Shown piece by piece: positions 18,060 through 26,616 of a DNA stretch of 64,000 nucleotides (the stretch's first letter is position 1; the number at the start of each line of letters is the position of its first letter). Source of the DNA: UBA2767 sp965228625 (GTDB lineage: Bacteria; Pseudomonadota; Alphaproteobacteria; Rhizobiales; Methyloligellaceae). The stretch covers positions 868,001-932,000 of the forward strand of contig OZ245829.1 of NCBI GenBank assembly GCA_965228625.1, given 5' to 3'. The position numbers and the translations under genes were made by a program. The notes beneath the pieces were generated by a model. The model ran no database searches. It was not told the DNA's origin and saw only the letters and a program-made list of their open reading frames with translations.

Positions 18060-18085
18060 CCGGGCCGGCGCTCGCGCCGGCCCGG
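18060..18085 (+). terminator. Intra-operon GC-rich hairpin (attenuator or mRNA stabiliser)
   Basis: A perfect 11-base stem, CCGGGCCGGCG (18060-18070) with CGCCGGCCCGG (18075-18085), has the tetraloop CTCG. It sits 25 bases after the binding-protein stop and before the permease start. No T-run follows. Such hairpins are known to raise binding-protein mRNA over downstream permease mRNA by protecting the 3' end; that role is inferred. Confidence 0.7.
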
Positions 18086-18162
18086 ATCATGTGCCCGGGG
18101 GGAATTCGGCTTCCGAGCTGATGCCGGCGCATTGCCGAGAGGACGGCGGGGGGAAACGACCT

Positions 18163-20118
18163 ATGTCAGGCTGGAAAAAACTCAGAATTGCGGTCGATGT
18201 ACCGTTTCTGATCATCGGCGCCACGCTGACCGTCTACATTGGCGTTGCCGCATTCGGCTTCGTCAAGAACTCCTCCGAGCACTACTCGAACTTCATTCTG
18301 GGCATCTGCCTGATGACCGGCCTGCTCGCAGTCCGGAACCTGTGCGACGAAAAACTCGGCGGCAAGGACATGATGTCCGAGACCGGCGAGGACATGCACT
18401 CCAAGGCTTATTTCTGGCCCCGCTTCGCCTTCGCTGTCACGGCCCTCGTAATGAGCGCCATCGCGATGGGCTATGTGCGCTTCAACGCCGTGCATTTGGA
18501 AACGACCCAGCCGTTCTTTAACGACATCGACATGATCTTCGGCTGGATGATGACGATCTCGATCCTGGCGCTCACCCTCATTCACTGGGGCCCGTTGCTG
18601 ACATCGGTCATCTGTATCGCGATCGCGTACTTCTTCTTCGGGCACATGATCGAGAATCCGCTGTTCATCACGCCGAAATACGATCCGAAATTCGTGATGA
18701 ACTATATCGGGCTCGGAACCAACCAGGGCTTTTACTACCTGGCGCAGGTTGCCGCGGACGCGATCTATTTTCTCATTATCTATGCGGCGATCCTGCTCGG
18801 CGTCGGCATGCTCAACATGGTGCTCGAAGTCGGCAAGGTCACCGGAAGTCGCATCTCCGGTGGTGCGGCGGGCCCCGCCCTTATCGGCTCCGGCATTGTC
18901 GCATCGATCATGGGACAGGCGGTGTCCAACGTCGTTCTGACCGGACGGCTGACGATCCCGATGATGCGCAAGTACGGCTATCGCGGCTCGATGGCCGGCG
19001 CCATTGAAGCGACAGCTTCGACAGCGGGCCAGATCATGCCGCCGATCCTTGGCCTTGCGGCGTTCATCATCGCCTCGTTCCTGAACCGGCCATACATCGA
19101 CGTCGCGCTCTCGGCCATGATTCCGGGGTTGCTTTATCTCATCGGCGTCGCCATCGCCGTCGCCGTCTACGCCAAACGCCACCACCTGCCGAAGCTCGCT
19201 GAAAAAGCCGATATGGCAATGATCAAGCGACTTCTGCCGACCTTCGTCATTTCTTTCGGCGTTGTGCTCTGGCTGTTGCTTGGTTATCGCTCTCCCGCCA
19301 TTGCCGGGATGTGGGGTATCATTCTGGCGCTGGCCTTGTGTTTCTTTCAGGGCAAGTACCGTCCGACAAAAAAGGCGCTGTATGAAGCGATTGAGGAAGG
19401 CTTCTATCTGGTCGCCGTTCTTTCGCTGCTGCTGATCGCCATCGGTCCGCTTGGGCAGGTCATGCTGACCACCAATCTCTCCGGGCGTCTCGGATCGGTG
19501 CTCGTCCAGTACCTGCCGGATTCACAATTGCTGCTGCTGATCGGCGCCATGTGTGTCTCGCTCGTGCTCGGCATGGGTCTGCCGACACCGGTCGCCTATA
19601 TCATTGTGGCGCTCGCGCTGGTCCCGTTCATGCAACAGATCGGCGTGCCGCCCCTGCAGGCGCATTTCTTCGTATTCTACTTCGCGGTGTTCTCGACGCT
19701 CACACCACCCGTCGCGGTCAGTGTGCTCGCGGCGGGGAAGCTCGCCAATGCGACATTTCTCGGAACGGCGGCGGATGCCATGAAGATTGCGGCGACGACC
19801 TTCATCATTCCGTTCGCCTTCGTCTATTCGCCGTCTCTGATGTCGTTCCCCAATCTCACCTGGGCGGTTGTCCCCGCGATTCTGGAGGTCATGGCGATTC
19901 AGCTCACCGTTTCCGTCGCGGCATATGGTTATCTGATGCGCGTCCTGCACGGATGGGAGCGTTGGATCTTTCTGGTCGGCGCGTTATGCGGATTCCTGGC
20001 CATGACGCTCGGCGATATCTACTGGCATGCGTCGCTCATCGGGATCGTCATCGTCATGACCGGCTGGCTCTATGCGACGCGCACCCGAAAGGTCGCGGTG
20101 CCGGAGGCCGCCGAGTAA
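18163..20118 (+). CDS. TRAP transporter permease, 4TM/12TM fusion (TAXI type)
   Basis: About 651 residues from the ATG at 18163 (MSGWKKLRIAVDVPF), downstream of a G-rich ribosome binding site; the in-frame ATG at 18091 is less likely. The N-terminal part (first 150 residues) carries about four membrane segments equivalent to DctQ, and the remainder is a DctM-like large subunit with a GQIMPPILGLAAF motif and GMGLPTPVAYI repeat. This is the standard architecture of TAXI-associated permeases. It converges on the biotin carrier gene. Confidence 0.88.
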   Translation: MSGWKKLRIAVDVPFLIIGATLTVYIGVAAFGFVKNSSEHYSNFILGICLMTGLLAVRNLCDEKLGGKDMMSETGEDMHSKAYFWPRFAFAVTALVMSAIAMGYVRFNAVHLETTQPFFNDIDMIFGWMMTISILALTLIHWGPLLTSVICIAIAYFFFGHMIENPLFITPKYDPKFVMNYIGLGTNQGFYYLAQVAADAIYFLIIYAAILLGVGMLNMVLEVGKVTGSRISGGAAGPALIGSGIVASIMGQAVSNVVLTGRLTIPMMRKYGYRGSMAGAIEATASTAGQIMPPILGLAAFIIASFLNRPYIDVALSAMIPGLLYLIGVAIAVAVYAKRHHLPKLAEKADMAMIKRLLPTFVISFGVVLWLLLGYRSPAIAGMWGIILALALCFFQGKYRPTKKALYEAIEEGFYLVAVLSLLLIAIGPLGQVMLTTNLSGRLGSVLVQYLPDSQLLLLIGAMCVSLVLGMGLPTPVAYIIVALALVPFMQQIGVPPLQAHFFVFYFAVFSTLTPPVAVSVLAAGKLANATFLGTAADAMKIAATTFIIPFAFVYSPSLMSFPNLTWAVVPAILEVMAIQLTVSVAAYGYLMRVLHGWERWIFLVGALCGFLAMTLGDIYWHASLIGIVIVMTGWLYATRTRKVAVPEAAE

Positions 20119-20143
20119 CCGTCACTGGCCAGATCGGGCGAAC

Positions 20144-20629
20144 TCAGACCCGCATGCGAAACAGCAGTTGGTCGAACTCGATCGTGGCACCGTCCTGCTG
20201 CACGATTTCGGCGATCGTTCCGTCCTCGGGTGCCTCGACCGCCGTGAACAGCTTCATGACCTCGATCAGGCAGATCGTGTCGCCCTTCTTGACCTGCGTC
20301 CCCTCCTCCACGAAGGCGGGTTCATCCGGCGAGGGCCGCCGGTAGAACGTGCCGACCATGGGCGAGCGCACATCGAGCAGGCCGGGTTCACCCTGCGCCT
20401 CGGGTTCCGAGGGCTTCGTTTCCGCGGGGCTCTCCGGCTCGACAGGCGCGGGCGGCGCGGGAGCCGGCTCTTCACTTGCGATCACCGCGGGTGCACCGCC
20501 GCTCTGCGTGGCAGCCGTATTGCGCCGAACCACAAGCCGCGTACCCTCGAGTTCCAGGACAACCTCGTCGCACTCTGACGCATCGATCAGTTTGAGGATT
20601 TCGGCAACTTCCTTGAAGGTCAGAGACAC
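20144..20629 (-). CDS. Biotin carboxyl carrier protein (AccB-like)
   Basis: A 161-residue carrier. An N-terminal folded segment (1-40) is followed by an Ala/Pro/Glu linker (about 45-80) and the biotinyl domain, with biotin attachment at K126 in EVMKLF (Lys in the MK pair). The insertion FYRRPSPDEPAFVEEG is the thumb found in AccB-type carriers. Start is GTG at 20629. It is divergent from the carboxyltransferase at 20781, so the two are probably co-regulated. No biotin carboxylase subunit is in the window; it may borrow AccC, or may be a duplicate AccB. Confidence 0.88.
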   Translation of the reverse strand: MSLTFKEVAEILKLIDASECDEVVLELEGTRLVVRRNTAATQSGGAPAVIASEEPAPAPPAPVEPESPAETKPSEPEAQGEPGLLDVRSPMVGTFYRRPSPDEPAFVEEGTQVKKGDTICLIEVMKLFTAVEAPEDGTIAEIVQQDGATIEFDQLLFRMRV

Positions 20630-20709
20630 GGTTTGTTTCCGTCATTTTTGAAGGGCGTTGTTACCATGCGGCTTGACAGGCCGAGACGCCAATCCGCACT
20701 ATGCGATGC

Positions 20710-20720
20710 TCATATTATGA
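20710..20720. promoter_or_regulatory. Palindromic AT-rich site in the carrier/carboxyltransferase divergent promoter
   Basis: TCATA-T-TATGA is a perfect 5-base inverted repeat with one central base. It sits between the divergent biotin carrier and carboxyltransferase genes and shares TATTATGA with the site at 16830-16837. The 151-base gap is AT-richer than its surroundings. IclR operator or -10 region are both possible. Confidence 0.42.
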
Positions 20721-20780
20721 AATCAATCGTCTTATATCGTGGAACTCTGATTCCGGAAGACTCCTCCGAAACGCAGTGAA

Positions 20781-22235
20781 ATGACCCGCCCCATAAAGCT
20801 CATCGATGTGACCCTGCGCGACGCCCACCAATGCCTGTGGGCCACGCGCATGACCACGGCAATGATGAAAGATATCGCGCCGCGCCTGGACCGGGCCGGG
20901 TTCGAAGCCATCGATCTTGTCGGCGGTGCGGTGTTCGATGTCTGCGTCCGGTATCTGCGCGAGGACCCGTGGGAGCGGATGCGCATTCTGAGCGAGTGGG
21001 TCACGCAGACGCCGCTTATCATCCACACACGGGGGCAAAGCCTGTTCACGTTCGAGTTCTTCGCGGACGACGTCGTCGAGCTGGCGGCGGAGCGGTTCGC
21101 CGCAAACGGCATGCGCTACCACACGCCTTACGATGCGCTGAACGACATGCGCAATCTCGAGATCCCGATCCGCGCGGCGAAGTCCCACGGGCTCTACGTT
21201 GTCGGCGGGCTCGTCTATACCCACAGCCCCGTCCACACCGATGAATACTATGCGCGCAAGGCCGCGGACCTTGTGAGGTACGGCGTCGACGCCATTTTCC
21301 TCAAGGATGCAAGCGGCCTGTTATTGCCTGAGCGGGTCGCCAGCCTGGTTCCGGCAGTGAAGCAGGTCATCGGCGACATGCCGTTGCAGATACACACCCA
21401 CTGCAATTCGGGGTTGGCGCCCTATGTCGTGCTGCAGGCGGTCGAGCACGGCGTGGACGTGGTGCACACGGCAACGTCGACTCTTGCCAACGGCGTCTCC
21501 CATTCCCCGACCGAACGCGTGGTGGGCAACCTGCGCCGCCGCGGCTATGACGTCGCCATCGACCTCGCGCCCATCCAAGAGGCCGCCGAACGCCTTGCGT
21601 ATATTGCCGAGCGAGAGGGCAAACCGGTGGGCTCGCCGTGCGAGTATGACGAGTTTCACTATCACCACCAGTGCCCCGGCGGCATGGTCTCGAACCTTCA
21701 GTATCAGCTCGAGACCATGGGGCTCGAAGGCCGGCTGGAGGAAATCCTGGACGAGGCGGGCCACGTCCGCGCCGATCTCGGCTACCCGATCGTTGTCAGC
21801 CCGTTCGCGCAGTACATCATCACCCAGTCCGTCCTGAACGTGATGGGCAAGGACCAGGGCAAGGCGCGCTACGACACCGTACCCGACGAAGTGCGCCTCT
21901 ATGTCCGCGGCGGATATGGCGAAATCGCCGGAAAGATCGACCCGAACCTTTACGACAAGATCACGCGCGGCGCGGAGCCGATCACCGAGCGCCCGGGAGC
22001 GCTTGTCGAACCGGCGCTCGAACGTCTTCGCGCAACGCGCGGGCCGTTCGCCTCCGACGATGACCTGCTGCTGGCGGCCTTCTACGACGACACCCAGTAT
22101 TCGGCACTCAAGGAAGCCGGGCCCATCAAGACGGACTATCCGCTGATGGAGACGCCCCTGCTGACCCTCGTGAAGGAACTCACGGAACGGCCCAGCATCA
22201 AGTCGTTCCAACTCTCGATGCAGGCAGCGGAGTAA
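20781..22235 (+). CDS. Biotin-dependent carboxyltransferase, PycB/OadA/5S-type
   Basis: A 484-residue HMGL-like TIM-barrel carboxyltransferase. The metal-binding segment VTLRDAHQCLWATRM is at 9-23, GGAVFDVCVRYL follows, K175 in FLKDASG corresponds to the carbamylated lysine of pyruvate carboxylase, and metal ligands H205 and H207 are in IHTHC. SPCEYDEFHYHHQCPGGM matches the C-terminal cap. It lacks a fused biotin domain, as does the transcarboxylase 5S subunit. It is divergent from the biotin carrier gene, its likely partner. The reaction could be oxaloacetate decarboxylation, pyruvate carboxylation, or a related 2-oxo acid; no decarboxylase membrane subunit is near. Confidence 0.85.
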   Translation: MTRPIKLIDVTLRDAHQCLWATRMTTAMMKDIAPRLDRAGFEAIDLVGGAVFDVCVRYLREDPWERMRILSEWVTQTPLIIHTRGQSLFTFEFFADDVVELAAERFAANGMRYHTPYDALNDMRNLEIPIRAAKSHGLYVVGGLVYTHSPVHTDEYYARKAADLVRYGVDAIFLKDASGLLLPERVASLVPAVKQVIGDMPLQIHTHCNSGLAPYVVLQAVEHGVDVVHTATSTLANGVSHSPTERVVGNLRRRGYDVAIDLAPIQEAAERLAYIAEREGKPVGSPCEYDEFHYHHQCPGGMVSNLQYQLETMGLEGRLEEILDEAGHVRADLGYPIVVSPFAQYIITQSVLNVMGKDQGKARYDTVPDEVRLYVRGGYGEIAGKIDPNLYDKITRGAEPITERPGALVEPALERLRATRGPFASDDDLLLAAFYDDTQYSALKEAGPIKTDYPLMETPLLTLVKELTERPSIKSFQLSMQAAE

Positions 22236-22253
22236 CCCTCGAAGGCCTTGGAT

Positions 22254-22931
22254 TTATGCCAGCACCGGCGGCAGTTCGGACAGGGATGTCATGATCGCCT
22301 TCGGTTTGCCCGGCAGACGCTCCGGCGGTTGGCTGAAACGGTTTAGATGCGCCACCTGGAACCCGAAATCGGCGGCGCCTGACGCATCCCACGCATTGGC
22401 CGAGACGAAACAGATCTCGTCTTTGAGGACACCGAACCGGTCCACGGCCATCTGGTAGACTCGCCCGTCCGGTTTGAAGATGCCAACATCCTCAACCGAC
22501 AGAACGTGGTCCAGCAACGGCTCGAGACCGGAGGCTTCAACGGCGGCCGCGAGCATCTCGTGGGAGCCGTTCGACAGGATGCCGGTGGCGTAGCCCCCCG
22601 CCTTGAGCTGCTCCAGAGTCGAGACTGCATCCGGATACGCGTCCAGCGTCATGTAGAGGTCCATCAGCCGCTGTCGGATGTCCGGGTCATCGATGTCGTG
22701 CGCGGCAAGCGCATAATCGAGACCATCCCCGGTGATCTGCCAGAAGTCGGTGTATCTGCCCATGAGGCTGCGGAGCCAGGTGTATTGAAGCTGTTTCCCG
22801 CGCCACATGTCGGAAACGGACTGCGCCTTGTCGCCGAGGTCGTGGGCGATTGCCGCCGTGGGCGCGTGGATGTCGAAGAGCGTCCCGTAAGCGTCGAAAA
22901 CGCACGCCTTGACGTTGGTGATTTCCGGCAT
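22254..22931 (-). CDS. Haloacid dehalogenase type II (L-2-haloacid dehalogenase family)
   Basis: A 225-residue HAD hydrolase. The nucleophile is D13 in FDAYGTLFD; SNGS (about 118-121), a Lys in GIFKPDGRVYQ and SANAWDASGAADFG are the other motifs. SANxWDxxGA with FDAYGTLFD is characteristic of L-2-haloacid dehalogenases rather than phosphatases. A perfect GGAGGTGA precedes the start. It converges on the carboxyltransferase gene. Product would be a D-2-hydroxy acid; the physiological substrate is uncertain, as many homologues act on unknown acids. Confidence 0.85.
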   Translation of the reverse strand: MPEITNVKACVFDAYGTLFDIHAPTAAIAHDLGDKAQSVSDMWRGKQLQYTWLRSLMGRYTDFWQITGDGLDYALAAHDIDDPDIRQRLMDLYMTLDAYPDAVSTLEQLKAGGYATGILSNGSHEMLAAAVEASGLEPLLDHVLSVEDVGIFKPDGRVYQMAVDRFGVLKDEICFVSANAWDASGAADFGFQVAHLNRFSQPPERLPGKPKAIMTSLSELPPVLA

Positions 22932-23048
22932 GGGGTCACCTCCACTTCACACTTCTCCCGACCGGCAAAGGCTAGGAAAGCCGCGTCAGGATGTGAACAC
23001 GCCATTTCGCAATAGCACCTGTTTTCGTCTGCATGAGACGTCCGCGCG

Positions 23049-24275
23049 TCACTCGTAGCTGCGCTGATCGTCGATGACCTTGCCGTCGTTTGGTAACGCT
23101 CCGGGCTCGACGATCTCGACCGTGCCACGGACCTTCAGAATGCCCTGAAGCGAGTCCGCGATCGCGGCTGCGTCCGCATTGGCGGCCTCGACCTGGACCG
23201 CCATCTCGTCGCGGTCTCCGGCGCGGGTGATGACGACGCGTGCGCGATGCACCTCGGCGTGCTTTTCGACGAGCGCGGCGACCTGTTCCGGGCGAACGAA
23301 CATGCCGCGCACCTTGGCGGTCTGGTCGGCCCGGCCCATCCAGCCCTGGATGCGCATGTTTGTGCGCCCGCACGGGCTCGTGCCCGGCATGACAGCCGAC
23401 AGATCGCCGGTCGCGAAGCGGATAAGCGGATAGTCGCGGGTGAAACCCGTGACGATGACCTCGCCGACATCTCCGTCCGATACCGGATTGCCGGTGCCCG
23501 GCGTGACGATTTCCACGAACACGCCCTCGTCGACGATCATGCCCTCCATCGCCTCCGACTCGTAAGCGACATTGCCGAAATCGGCCGTCGCGTAGCACTG
23601 CAGGCAGGCGATGCCGCGATCACGGTAATCCTGGCGCAGCGAGGGGAACAGCGCCCCGCCGGAGACCGCCGCCTTGGTCACGCGCGAGAGATCGAGCCCT
23701 TGCTCCTCCGCGCTGTCGAGGATCACTTTCAGGAAATCGGGTGTGCCGGCGTAGGTCGTGACGCCGATGGCCGCCGCGGCCTGCGCCTGCAGCTCGCTCT
23801 GCCCGGTACCGGCGGGTACGACCGCCGCGCTCACCGCATGGGCGCCGTTTTCGAACATCATGCCGGCGGGTGTCAGATGATAGGAGAAACAGTTCTGCAC
23901 GATGTCGTCTGTGCCTATGCCGCAGGCGTGCAGGAACCGTCCGATCCGCCACCAGTCATGCGCCGTCTGTCCGGGTTCATAGATGGGACCCGGCGACTGG
24001 AAGATGTGGGCGTAGCCGGATACGGCGCCGACACCGAACCCGCCAAGGGGTGGTGCGTCTTTCTGCGCATCCTGCAGCGCAGACTTGCGCAGGATCGGCA
24101 GCTTTGCGAGGGCGTCGCGGTCGGTGACGCCGGCGGCGTCGACCCCGTCGAGGTGCGCCGCCATCGCCATCGAACCGGCCTGCGCATGGGCGATGAGGTC
24201 CGGAAGCGCCTTTGCCAGATCGGCAGCGCGCTGGTCCGCAGAGCGGGTTTCCAGGTCGTCATAGTGTTGTGCCAT
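23049..24275 (-). CDS. Phenylacetate-CoA ligase-like adenylate-forming enzyme (PaaK family)
   Basis: A 408-residue AMP-forming ligase related to PaaK. The usual SSGTTG loop is replaced by QSPGPIYEPG, as in a PaaK-like subgroup found near Liv-type transporters. ATADFGNVAYE, PLIRFATGDLS and the late hinge GRADQTAKVRGMFV are recognisable. It is the last gene of the operon, 36 bases beyond livF. It may activate the imported acid with CoA; the altered P-loop means its activity is less certain than that of the ligase at the other end. Confidence 0.78.
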   Translation of the reverse strand: MAQHYDDLETRSADQRAADLAKALPDLIAHAQAGSMAMAAHLDGVDAAGVTDRDALAKLPILRKSALQDAQKDAPPLGGFGVGAVSGYAHIFQSPGPIYEPGQTAHDWWRIGRFLHACGIGTDDIVQNCFSYHLTPAGMMFENGAHAVSAAVVPAGTGQSELQAQAAAAIGVTTYAGTPDFLKVILDSAEEQGLDLSRVTKAAVSGGALFPSLRQDYRDRGIACLQCYATADFGNVAYESEAMEGMIVDEGVFVEIVTPGTGNPVSDGDVGEVIVTGFTRDYPLIRFATGDLSAVMPGTSPCGRTNMRIQGWMGRADQTAKVRGMFVRPEQVAALVEKHAEVHRARVVITRAGDRDEMAVQVEAANADAAAIADSLQGILKVRGTVEIVEPGALPNDGKVIDDQRSYE

Positions 24276-24311
24276 TGCTTCGCCCCTCGCCCGCCCGGCT
24301 CGTTCCGGTTG

Positions 24312-25157
24312 TCAGCTCAGCCAGCGTTTGCGGCGCCGGTACGAGCGCACGTTGCGGAACGACCTGCGCCCCTCCTCCGACATGCCGAGATAGAATTCCT
24401 TGACGTCCGGGTTTTCGCGCAGCTCGTCGGCGGGACCGTCCATGACCACGCGCCCGTTCTCGAGAATGTAGCCGTACTGCGCGTATTTGAGCGCCATGTT
24501 GGTGTTTTGCTCCGCCAGCAGCACGCTCACCCCCTGCTCGCGGTTCAGCAGTTTCACGATCTCGAAGATCTCTTCCACGAGCTGCGGCGCAAGGCCCATG
24601 GACGGCTCGTCGAGCAGCATCATGGTCGGCCGTGACATCAGCGCGCGTCCGATCGCGGTCATCTGCTGCTCGCCACCGGAGATGTACCCGGCGAGCGAAC
24701 TGCTGCGCTCCTTCAACCGCGGAAAATAGGTGTAGACGAGTTCAAGGTCCTCCCTGATCTCCTTGCGGGCGTTGCCGCGCGTATAGGCGCCGGTCAGGAG
24801 GTTCTCCTCGACCGTGAGATGCTCGAAGCAGTGCCGCCCCTCCATGACCTGGATGCAGCCACGCTTGACCAGATCGTTCGTGGAACGCGCGTCGACGCGG
24901 TCGCCCTTGAAGATGATGCTGCCCTTGGTAACCTCGCCGCGTTCCGCATAAAGCAGATTGGAGATCGACTTGAGCGTCGTCGACTTGCCGGCGCCGTTGG
25001 CGCCGAGCAATGCGACGATGCCCCCCTGGGGCACTTCGAGCGAAACCCCTTTGAGCACAAGAATAACGTGGTCGTAGATGACCTCGATATTGTTGACCGA
25101 GAGGATGGGCGGCGGCGTTTCCGCCGCCGCCTCCGGGCTCTGTTCGGTTTGAGCCAT
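24312..25157 (-). CDS. livF: ABC transporter ATP-binding protein, LivF-like
   Basis: About 281 residues from the ATG at 25157, preceded by AGGGAAAATA; the longer in-frame form would overlap the binding-protein gene. Walker A GANGAGKST is at 52-60, the signature YISGGEQQMTAIGRAL and Walker B MMLLDEPSMGLAP follow. The C-terminal tail is longer than usual for LivF and basic (RNVRSYRRRKR). It follows the binding-protein gene by 8 bases. Confidence 0.85.
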   Translation of the reverse strand: MAQTEQSPEAAAETPPPILSVNNIEVIYDHVILVLKGVSLEVPQGGIVALLGANGAGKSTTLKSISNLLYAERGEVTKGSIIFKGDRVDARSTNDLVKRGCIQVMEGRHCFEHLTVEENLLTGAYTRGNARKEIREDLELVYTYFPRLKERSSSLAGYISGGEQQMTAIGRALMSRPTMMLLDEPSMGLAPQLVEEIFEIVKLLNREQGVSVLLAEQNTNMALKYAQYGYILENGRVVMDGPADELRENPDVKEFYLGMSEEGRRSFRNVRSYRRRKRWLS

Positions 25158-25165
25158 TATTTTCC

Positions 25166-26482
25166 CTACTTGCAGTCGCGAGGTGTGATGTTGTTTTCCT
25201 TCGCGAACTTCTGCGAGTCCTCGTCGATCAGCGGCTGGATGACATCCATGTCCGGATCGTAGAAGTCGGACACGATCTTCCACTGCTTGCCGTCCCACTG
25301 CTGGACCGCGACCTTGCGCGGACCTTCGTGGTTCTCGCAGGTGATCTTGACGGGGATCGTCAGGCCTTCCGCACCAAGCTCCTTCAGCCGGGCCTCGTCG
25401 ACGTCGAGGGCCTCATAGCCGTCGCGCATCATCGCACCGGTGAGTTCCTTGGTGTTGTGGATTTCCATGGCCTTGCGGACCGCCTCGGATGCCCACATCG
25501 CGGCCACCAGACCCCGGTTGTAGAGCACCTCGCCGACGCGGTTCTTGAAGGCCGGATCGGTCGCCTTCCCGGAGTCGTAGACATGTTTGATGATGTCCTT
25601 GTGGACGGGGAAGTTCGAGCCGGGCTGGTGGAACGCACCGGACAGGTAGCCCTTGGCGGCTTCGCCGGCAGGCTTCACGTCATTCTCCGAACCGGACCAC
25701 CAAACGCCGATGAAGCGGTCCATCGGGAAACGGATCGATGCCGCTTCCTTGATCGCCACCTGGTTCATGACGCCCCAGCCCCACATCAGGATCCAGTCGG
25801 GCTTCTCGCGGCGGATCTTCAGCCACGTAGCCTTCTGCTCCTGACCGGGATGGTCGACCGCCAGGCCCTGATAGGTGAAGCCGTGTTTCTTCGACAGCTC
25901 CTGGAGGGTGCGGATCGGCTCCTTGCCGTAGGCCGAGTTGTGATAGACGAGGTAGATCTTCTTGCCCTTGAGCTTGTCCATCCCGCCTTCCTGATCGCCG
26001 ATATATTTGACCAGCGCGGATGCCTGGCTCCAGTAGGTCGCTGGGAAGTTGAACACCCACTTGAAGACCTTGCCATTGGCGGCGGAGGTGCGTCCGTAGC
26101 CCATGGAATGGATCGGAATCTTGTCCACGGAGGCCTTGGGGATTAGCTGATAGGTGATACCCGTGGAGAGCGGCTGGTAGACCAGCGCGCCGCTGCCTTC
26201 GTTCTTGGTTTTCTCGTAGCACTCAACACCCTGCTTGGTGTTGTAGGCGGTCTCGCACGGGACGACCTTGATCTTGACGCCGTTGATGCCGCCGTCGCGC
26301 TCGTTGAGCATGGTCCAGTAGTCGGTCCAGCCGTTCGCGAAGGGAATGCCGTTCGGGGCGTACGGCCCGGTCCGGTAATCCATTGACGGGATTGTCAATT
26401 CGTAGGCACTCGCGGAACCTATCGCGAGTGGCATCGCGACAACCGCGGCAGCGGCCGTCACGATCCATTTACGCAACTTCAT
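25166..26482 (-). CDS. ABC transporter substrate-binding protein, Liv family
   Basis: About 438 residues from the ATG at 26482 (strong GGGAGG). A signal peptide with cleavage after about A26 (GSASA|YE). The mature protein has the type I periplasmic fold of Leu/Ile/Val- and amide-binding proteins, in the long form (over 400 residues) usually linked to aromatic or fatty acid ligands rather than branched-chain amino acids. It lies between livM and livF. The ligand is unproven; the two flanking CoA ligases suggest a carboxylic acid. Confidence 0.85.
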   Translation of the reverse strand: MKLRKWIVTAAAAVVAMPLAIGSASAYELTIPSMDYRTGPYAPNGIPFANGWTDYWTMLNERDGGINGVKIKVVPCETAYNTKQGVECYEKTKNEGSGALVYQPLSTGITYQLIPKASVDKIPIHSMGYGRTSAANGKVFKWVFNFPATYWSQASALVKYIGDQEGGMDKLKGKKIYLVYHNSAYGKEPIRTLQELSKKHGFTYQGLAVDHPGQEQKATWLKIRREKPDWILMWGWGVMNQVAIKEAASIRFPMDRFIGVWWSGSENDVKPAGEAAKGYLSGAFHQPGSNFPVHKDIIKHVYDSGKATDPAFKNRVGEVLYNRGLVAAMWASEAVRKAMEIHNTKELTGAMMRDGYEALDVDEARLKELGAEGLTIPVKITCENHEGPRKVAVQQWDGKQWKIVSDFYDPDMDVIQPLIDEDSQKFAKENNITPRDCK

Positions 26483-26616
26483 TTGCTTTCCTCCCATTTA
26501 AATGGTGCTCGAATTCGCTCCGGCACCTTGCCTTCAAGTCTACTGTGACGGAGCCGCAGCTCAATCACGATTTCGCCTCCCCTGACCGCGAAAGCCGCGG
26601 ATTCCATTAAATCTTC

